From: Planctomycetota bacterium
Lineage (GTDB): Bacteria > Planctomycetota > J058
Length of the DNA: 32,987 nucleotides
Assembly (NCBI GenBank): GCA_003695705.1
Contig: RFHU01000260.1
Coordinates: 1 to 32,987 of the forward strand
Reading direction: 5' to 3'
A model generated the notes under the pieces. That model had not been told where the DNA came from and made no database searches. It saw only the letters and a list, made by a program, of their open reading frames with translations. The stretch's first letter is position 1. Every line of letters starts with the position of its first letter. The translations under genes and the position numbers were made by a program. Positions 27,981 through 32,987 of the stretch are shown here, piece by piece.

Positions 27981-28099
27981 CGGGGGGGAACGGCGGCGCG
28001 CGCGGTCCCGGCCGGGCAAAGCGATCCCCTCCCTTGCTCTCGGCCGGGAAGCGCGAAGCGCTGCCCGCGCTGCGCAACGGCGACGGCTTCGCTGCGCCC

Positions 28100-29620
28100 T
28101 CAGAAGGCGTAGCCCAGGCCGAAGACGACCTGGTGCTGTTCGATCTTGAAGGACTCGTCGCGCTTGTCGACCTGGATCGGCAGCCCGTAAAGGTAGGCGA
28201 CGTCGAAGTCTGCGGGGCCGATGCGGAAGGTCGCACCGAAGGTGATCCGGTGCTGAATGGAGAAGGGCTTGTGGGTGGTGCGCTCGTCGGGCTGGCCCGG
28301 GCTGCCGTAGTTGTAGCCGGCGCGGAGGAGCAGCCAGTCCGCAACGGCGACGGTGGTCCCCACGGCGACGACGACTTGGTCCTTCCAGCCGAGGTCGAAG
28401 GTGTACTCCACGTCGGTCCCGCCGTTCACCTCGATCAAGTCGGCGTTGTCGGGGTCTTCTCCCTCCATTTCGATGCGATCGAAGCCGAGGCTCCAGTTGA
28501 TCCAGCGCACGTCGAGGCTGAGGAGCCAGCGCGGATGAGGCCACCAGGCGACGCCGAGGCTCACGAGCATGGGGGTCTGGAGGAAATCCGTTTCGGCGTC
28601 GAACTCGGTCTTGAAGCCGTTGCGGCCTTGGTCGGGTAAGTAGGTGTCGACGACCGAGCCGATGAGCAGGCCCACGTTGGGATCGGCTTCGAGTTCCTGG
28701 ATTGCGCGGGTAATGTCGATCTCGGCCTTCCCGCGCGGGTTGAAAAGGATCCCCGGGGGACGAAATGCGAGGCCGACGGACAGATCCTCCCGAGGCGTCC
28801 ACAAGAGCCCGAGCGCGGCGGCGAGGCCCGCGCCGAAGACTTCCTTGAGCTCGAACTCGAGTGCGTCGTTCTCGTCGTCGGGTTGGGCCGAGGCGCCGCT
28901 CGCCGAGTCGGCAAGGTCGAAGATCTCCGCCCAGGTGACCGGGGAACCGGTCCCGGCGTCGAAGGGCTGCGGAGGAACCACCGGCGTCCCGTCGGGCTGG
29001 TAGTGCACCCGCACGATGCCGCGCGGCACGAAGCTGTTCGACCCGCCGCCGCCGACGCCGCCGCCACCGCCCTTGAGGTTGAGGTAGGTGAGGAGGACGT
29101 TCAGGGACGCACCCACCGAGAGGCTGGGGCTCAGCCGGTAGGCGACGCTGAGGGTAGGGGCCATGGACCCGAACACCGGCTGGTGGAGGCCCAGGGCGAC
29201 GTAGGGACCCGGGCTGGGTCGGTAGTCGGTGACCTCGTCGTAGGAGGGGTCGTCTTCGACCTCGAGGGCGAAGGCGTCGGAGGTGTAGCCCAGCGAGGGC
29301 ACCGGCCAGACGAGGAACCGGCTCTCCACCTCGTTGCGGCTGAGCGAACGCTCTCGGAAGCGGTCGAGCATCATCACCAGGCCGAAGTCGAGTCGGCCGG
29401 GCGCCACCTCGGTGAGCAGCGCGGGGTTGCGCGCCGCCGAGAGGGCGTCGTCGGCGACCGCCGTGCTCGCGCCGCCGCGACCGGCCGCCTTGGCGCTCGG
29501 ACCCACCGGGTCGATCAAGTTGCCCTGCGCCCAAACCACGTCGCCCGCGGAGAGCCATGCGCAGAGGCAGAGCAGCGCCACGCCGAGGCGGTGGGGAGCG
29601 ACTGGAAGCAGGGAGGGCAT
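28100..29620 (-). CDS. FadL/TodX-type outer-membrane hydrophobic-compound transporter (OMPP1 family)
   Basis: 506 residues from ATG at 29620; signal peptide 1-31, with probable cleavage after VWA before Gln32. The mature N terminus has the FadL hatch-like features: GPSAKAAGRGGASTAVADDALSAARNPALL, the family's conserved NPA segment. The rest alternates amphipathic beta strands and Asp/Gly-rich loops and ends in GYAF with a terminal Phe, the signal for outer-membrane barrel assembly. A Gly-rich loop (GGGGGVGGGG) lies near residue 190. FadL proteins let fatty acids or other hydrophobic molecules diffuse laterally through the outer membrane. There is no Shine-Dalgarno before the ATG, but TATAAC at 29655-29660 could be the promoter -10. 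It is divergent from the TULIP-like lipoprotein gene, a plausible partner in handling the imported lipid. Confidence 0.85.
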   Translation of the reverse strand: MPSLLPVAPHRLGVALLCLCAWLSAGDVVWAQGNLIDPVGPSAKAAGRGGASTAVADDALSAARNPALLTEVAPGRLDFGLVMMLDRFRERSLSRNEVESRFLVWPVPSLGYTSDAFALEVEDDPSYDEVTDYRPSPGPYVALGLHQPVFGSMAPTLSVAYRLSPSLSVGASLNVLLTYLNLKGGGGGVGGGGSNSFVPRGIVRVHYQPDGTPVVPPQPFDAGTGSPVTWAEIFDLADSASGASAQPDDENDALEFELKEVFGAGLAAALGLLWTPREDLSVGLAFRPPGILFNPRGKAEIDITRAIQELEADPNVGLLIGSVVDTYLPDQGRNGFKTEFDAETDFLQTPMLVSLGVAWWPHPRWLLSLDVRWINWSLGFDRIEMEGEDPDNADLIEVNGGTDVEYTFDLGWKDQVVVAVGTTVAVADWLLLRAGYNYGSPGQPDERTTHKPFSIQHRITFGATFRIGPADFDVAYLYGLPIQVDKRDESFKIEQHQVVFGLGYAF

Positions 29621-29954
29621 GGAGGACCGACGGAGAGCGGTGCGAGGGGAGAGGGTTATACCGTTTGGTGGGAGAAGCGCCGCAGGGGTTTCTCCGCCGG
29701 CGCGGGCCAGAATTCCGCCACCCGGACGGTCTCCCGGAACGGGGAAACCCGGGGGCGGATTCAAACAATGACCGCATTGGACAGAGTGACCCTCCAGGAC
29801 GGTCGCGGAGCCGCCGGAACGCCCCTTGGGACGACGGCAAAGGATTTGCGGTTGTTCCAGGGAGCGCGCGGTGGAGTCTCGTTGCACTGCAGGACTTCGT
29901 TGCATTGACGCTCCGGCAGGGTAAGGTTCGGCACTTCGTGTCCGTGGGGAGAAG
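29621..29954. promoter_or_regulatory. divergent promoter region between FadL and TULIP-like lipoprotein genes
   Basis: 334 bp, noticeably less GC-rich than the genes. Features seen: TATAAC on the minus strand (29660-29655) 34 nt before the FadL ATG; a direct repeat TCGTTGCA at 29879-29886 and 29897-29904 (18-bp period); and TTGACG at 29905-29910, which resembles a -35 for the plus-strand gene but lacks a good -10 at 17 nt. The direct repeat with near two-turn spacing could be a regulator site. Promoter calls are tentative. Confidence 0.4.
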
Positions 29955-31907
29955 GTGGCCTTGAGTCCGAGCGTCGAGAACGTGGGGTTCCGCGGGAGAG
30001 CCCCCCGAGGCCTCGTGCCCGGGGCGGGCCTGGCCCTCGTCTTGGGGGGCGCGGCCTTGACCTGCGCTTCGTGCAGCCTGGACATCGAGGGCCGCGACGT
30101 GGGGCGCGCCGCGGCTGCCGTGGCGGTGACCGTCCCGCCCAGCCCCGTCGTGGAAATTACGAGCCCCGCACGGGGCAGCTTCCTCGCCCCGGGGCCCGTC
30201 CAACTCGAGGGCCGCGTGGCGGCCGTCGACTCCGCGGCCGTCGTTCGGGAGGTCTTCGTCGGTTCCCAGGTCGTCCCCCTGGGCGCCGACGGCACCTTTC
30301 GGACCCAGGTCACCCTCGACCGCGGCATGAACATCCTCTCCGCTTCGGTCCAGGACGCCCGCGGCGGCAAGGCGAGCGCCCAGATCGCGGTCCTCGCCGG
30401 CGAGTGGGCGCCGCTCGGGCAGCCGCTTCCCGACGCCCTGGCGATCCGGGCCAACGACCCGGCCCTCGACGCCATCGCCTCGATCGTGGAACCCTTGGTC
30501 GCGGGGATCGACCTTGCGCGCGTCGCCCAGGATCCGGTCTACGACGGGAGCCTCCTCGGCGGCCTCTTCTCGGCGCGCGTCAGCCTCCAAAACCCCAGCC
30601 TCTCGGTCGGGCGAGCCCGCATCGACGGCGCGGTCGACGGCCTCCACGTGCGCGCCGAGGTCCTGCGGCCGGTGACCGACGTGAAGGTGGAGGCGCGGGC
30701 GGTGGCCAGCCTGCCCACCGAATTCGCTACGGTCACCGCCGATCGCGCGCTCCTCGGCGCGCGACTCGTGCTCGTGCGCGGGCCCAGCGGCCGCCTCCGC
30801 ATCGACATTCACGACGTCGACGTCGCCTTCGACAACTTCCAAGTCACCTGGAACAGCGGAACCATCATGCCCCTCATCCTGCCCCTCCTTCGCGGCTGGA
30901 TGGAGAGCAAGCTCGAAGGGCTCCTTGCCAGCGAGATCGCCGGCCTCCAGGCATCGCTGCACACGGCGCTCGCGGACCTCCTCGCACCCCAGACTCCCGC
31001 GCAGGTCTTCGGCGCGCCGCTCTCCTGGAGCCTCCTCCCCGAGCGCATCGCCCACGACGCCGACGGGGTGGAGGCGAGCTTCTCCTTCGACGCGAGCGCC
31101 CCCGCGCCGACGCCCCGGTCGGCGGCAGCGCCGGGTTCCTTCCACACCCCCGCCCTGGCGCCGCTCTCCTTGGGCACCGCCCGCGGCCTCGAGGTCCGCG
31201 TCGACGACGACATGATCAATCGCCTCCTGCACGCCGCCTGGGCTGCGGGACTGCTCGAACGGGACCTCGGCTCCCTCGGTTTCGGCCTCTCGCCAAGCGG
31301 GAGCCAGGCAACGGGAACGCCAAGTACGGCGGGCAGCGGTCCGGCGAGTGCGAGCGGCGGCGGACTCTTCGGAGCGAGCGGGGGCGGCGGGCTCACCCTC
31401 GGAGACCTCGCCTTGTTCCTCCCCGAAGTCCGAGGCGTCGCCGACGAGTCCGCCCCCGTCAGCGCCCGCTTCGAGGCCCTGCTCCCTCCGGTCTTGCAGG
31501 TCACCGGCGCCCCCGACCTGGCCACGCTCTCGCTGGGGGAGGTGCACCTGAGCCTGCTGGTGGACCGCGGCGGGCCGACGCCCGACCTGCTCCTCACCGT
31601 GGCCGTGCACCTGCGCGCGGGGGTCACCGTGGCGAGCGCCCCCGGCCAGGGGATCGTCTTCTCGTCGAACCGCAACGCCGAGGTGGGCGTCGACCTCGTG
31701 GAGGCGCCCCTCGTGCGCATCGACGAGCGCCGCCTGCAGGTCGTGCTGGGAACCGCGCTTACCCCGCTGGTGCCGCGCCTGGTGAACCAAGTCGGCGTGC
31801 TGCCCATCCCGTCGCAGCTCTCGCACCTGCGGGTCTTCAACCTCAGCGCCTTCGCCGCGGGGCCTTCGGGAGACCGCCTGGCCGTCGAACTCGACATGCA
31901 GCGCTGA
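29955..31907 (+). CDS. lipoprotein with Ig-like domain and BPI/LBP-like (TULIP) lipid-binding fold
   Basis: 650 residues from GTG 29955; TTG 29961 has a better-spaced GGAGAAGG site and may be the true start. The signal peptide ends at CASC, with Cys40 the likely lipidated residue. Residues about 65-150 are a bacterial Ig-like domain (ITSPARGSFLAPG ... GRVAAVD ... DGTFRTQVTLDRGMNILSASVQD). The rest resembles the two halves of BPI/LBP/PLUNC proteins: RLRIDIHDVDVAF followed by a long helix (about 310-345), then at 414-430 VRVDDDMINRLLHAAWAAGLL, like the start of the BPI C-terminal barrel, a Gly/Ser-rich loop (about 445-480), and near the C terminus VGVLPIPSQLSHLRVFNLSAF, like the BPI LPxP strand region. 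Such folds bind or shuttle lipids. The fold assignment is by pattern only. The next gene starts directly after the stop. Confidence 0.7.
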   Translation: MALSPSVENVGFRGRAPRGLVPGAGLALVLGGAALTCASCSLDIEGRDVGRAAAAVAVTVPPSPVVEITSPARGSFLAPGPVQLEGRVAAVDSAAVVREVFVGSQVVPLGADGTFRTQVTLDRGMNILSASVQDARGGKASAQIAVLAGEWAPLGQPLPDALAIRANDPALDAIASIVEPLVAGIDLARVAQDPVYDGSLLGGLFSARVSLQNPSLSVGRARIDGAVDGLHVRAEVLRPVTDVKVEARAVASLPTEFATVTADRALLGARLVLVRGPSGRLRIDIHDVDVAFDNFQVTWNSGTIMPLILPLLRGWMESKLEGLLASEIAGLQASLHTALADLLAPQTPAQVFGAPLSWSLLPERIAHDADGVEASFSFDASAPAPTPRSAAAPGSFHTPALAPLSLGTARGLEVRVDDDMINRLLHAAWAAGLLERDLGSLGFGLSPSGSQATGTPSTAGSGPASASGGGLFGASGGGGLTLGDLALFLPEVRGVADESAPVSARFEALLPPVLQVTGAPDLATLSLGEVHLSLLVDRGGPTPDLLLTVAVHLRAGVTVASAPGQGIVFSSNRNAEVGVDLVEAPLVRIDERRLQVVLGTALTPLVPRLVNQVGVLPIPSQLSHLRVFNLSAFAAGPSGDRLAVELDMQR

Positions 31908-32987
31908 ATGAGCGCGGCCGACTTCGTCAGGGCGTCCGAGGAGCCTTCACGGGCCGCGGCCGGTCCGGGGGAGAGCCGCCTGCGCCGCGGCGCCCGGTTC
32001 GCGGCCCTGGGGTTGGGACTCGTGCTTTGCGGCGGCGCCGGGCTCTGGCGAGGGCTGATCGTGCGCACTCCCCTGGCGCAGCCACCACGCCCTGCGCGCC
32101 CCCTCCCCGCAGAACTCGACCGTCGCCTGCGCTGCGCCCCCGACGAACCCCTCGACGTCGTCACGGGACCGGAACTCCGCGTCGAGGGACGCCGCGTCCT
32201 CCCCGGTCACCTCGCCGTCCGCCGCGAGGGACAGGCCCAGGCCGCACGCGTCCACTTCCGGCTCTACTTTGCCGACGGCGTCCCTCGACGCGCTCCGGCC
32301 GTGGTCGTGACCCCCATCCTGGGCGGGAACAACGACATCGCCAAGCTCGTCGCCGCGGACCTCTCCGAGCACGGCTTCCACGCGGTCATCGTGGAACGTC
32401 GCTTCGGGAAAGGCCTCGGGAACGCACAGCGCGCCTTCCCGCCCACGCTGGAGGCACTCGAGGAGACCTTCCGCGACATGATCGCCGACCGCCGGCGCGT
32501 GATCGATTGGCTCGAGACCCGCCCCGAAGTGGACCCCGCGCGCATCGGCGCCTACGGGGTGAGCCTGGGCGGGATCACCACCGTGTGCCTCGCGGCCGCC
32601 GAACCGCGGGTGCGGGCAGCGGTCGCGGTCATGGCCGGCGGCGACCTGGCGGCGGTGCTCGCCCGCTCGGTGGAGCGCGAGTGCGTTCGCCTCGCCCGCG
32701 CCAACGGCGTCGATCCACCCGGCGATCCCGAGGCCATCGCTGCCTTCGAAGCGCGGGCGCGGCCGATCCTGCAGACCGAACCCTACGCCCTGGCTCCCTA
32801 CGTCGACCCCCGGCGCGTGCTCCTCTTCACCACTCGCCGAGACACCAGCGTCCCCACCGTCACCCAGGAGCGGCTCTGGGAGGCGCTCGGGCGGCCCGAG
32901 CGCGATTCGCTGCCCACCGGGCACTACTCGGCGATCCTCTACCTGCCCTGGATCCTCTCGCGGGCACGGGAGTTCCTGAGAAGGCGC
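31908..32987 (+). CDS. alpha/beta hydrolase with N-terminal membrane anchor, running off the window
   Basis: The ATG at 31908 directly follows the TGA of the lipoprotein gene (TGAATG) and has no Shine-Dalgarno of its own, so translation is probably coupled. The frame stays open to the last base (360 codons); the 3' end is missing but probably short. A hydrophobic segment at about residues 30-52 may be an inner-membrane anchor or uncleaved signal. The hydrolase core follows: VVVTPILGGNN near strand 3, the nucleophile elbow GVSLG with Ser219, and the likely acid and base Asp312 (TTRRDTSVP) and His339 (PTGHYS). This order fits dienelactone-hydrolase or carboxylesterase-type serine hydrolases. 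With the TULIP-like lipoprotein upstream it may act on a bound lipid or ester; the substrate is unknown. Confidence 0.85.
   Translation, partial: MSAADFVRASEEPSRAAAGPGESRLRRGARFAALGLGLVLCGGAGLWRGLIVRTPLAQPPRPARPLPAELDRRLRCAPDEPLDVVTGPELRVEGRRVLPGHLAVRREGQAQAARVHFRLYFADGVPRRAPAVVVTPILGGNNDIAKLVAADLSEHGFHAVIVERRFGKGLGNAQRAFPPTLEALEETFRDMIADRRRVIDWLETRPEVDPARIGAYGVSLGGITTVCLAAAEPRVRAAVAVMAGGDLAAVLARSVERECVRLARANGVDPPGDPEAIAAFEARARPILQTEPYALAPYVDPRRVLLFTTRRDTSVPTVTQERLWEALGRPERDSLPTGHYSAILYLPWILSRAREFLRRR

Noticed and set aside
25851-31826. 1991-codon minus-strand open frame
   Set aside because: It is out of frame with the kinase-TPR and FadL genes and antisense to the lipoprotein. No domain, signal or start site; its composition is Arg/Pro/Ser noise.

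Overview
The window is a very GC-rich (about 70% or more by eye), gene-dense piece of bacterial chromosome with no insertion sequence, phage gene, CRISPR array, tRNA or rRNA that I can recognise. Three eukaryote-like Ser/Thr kinases, two of them fused to long TPR tails, together with several small zinc-finger proteins, a secreted EF-hand protein and Gram-negative envelope proteins (TolC-like and FadL-like), suggest a Planctomycetota-type organism. Myxococcota or a related GC-rich Gram-negative phylum cannot be excluded from sequence alone.

Left part (1-8016, plus strand): the C-terminal end of a ParA-type ATPase, a TolC-like outer-membrane efflux protein, a 1668-residue kinase-TPR protein with its own zinc ribbon, and a small RING-like/TFIIB-finger protein whose GTG start overlaps the kinase stop. 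Positions 8342-11949 (minus strand) hold a three-gene biotin-dependent acyl-CoA carboxylase operon (carboxyltransferase, biotin carboxylase, biotin carrier), probably propionyl-CoA carboxylase. Next come a zinc-ribbon membrane protein (plus), a glyoxalase-II-like metallo-hydrolase (plus), a CAP-domain lipoprotein (minus) and a very basic secreted EF-hand protein (plus) that ends at a 13-bp hairpin terminator.

Middle part (15488-23493): a minus-strand operon in which a short-chain dehydrogenase, a DUF445 membrane protein and a compact Ser/Thr kinase are joined by 4-nt stop/start overlaps (TTGA, GTGA). Divergent from it is a 1629-residue coiled-coil protein with an N-terminal RanBP2-type zinc finger. 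Its rod, from about residue 210 to 1504, is built almost entirely from an exact 56-residue (eight-heptad, 168-bp) repeat, and its few indels are multiples of seven residues. This is the most striking structure in the window.

Right part (23908-32987): a second kinase-TPR protein and a FadL-type outer-membrane transporter on the minus strand, divergent from a lipoprotein that combines an Ig-like domain with what looks like a two-barrel BPI/LBP-type (TULIP) lipid-binding fold. The lipoprotein is directly coupled (TGA-ATG) to an alpha/beta hydrolase that runs off the window. FadL porin, TULIP lipoprotein and membrane-anchored hydrolase could form an envelope module for uptake and processing of hydrophobic compounds; this is inference from neighbourhood and fold.

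The two kinase-TPR genes share an unusual start: no Shine-Dalgarno sequence, and a TATNCT hexamer exactly 6 nt before the ATG, suggesting leaderless mRNAs. Other genes mostly have good GGAGG-like sites.
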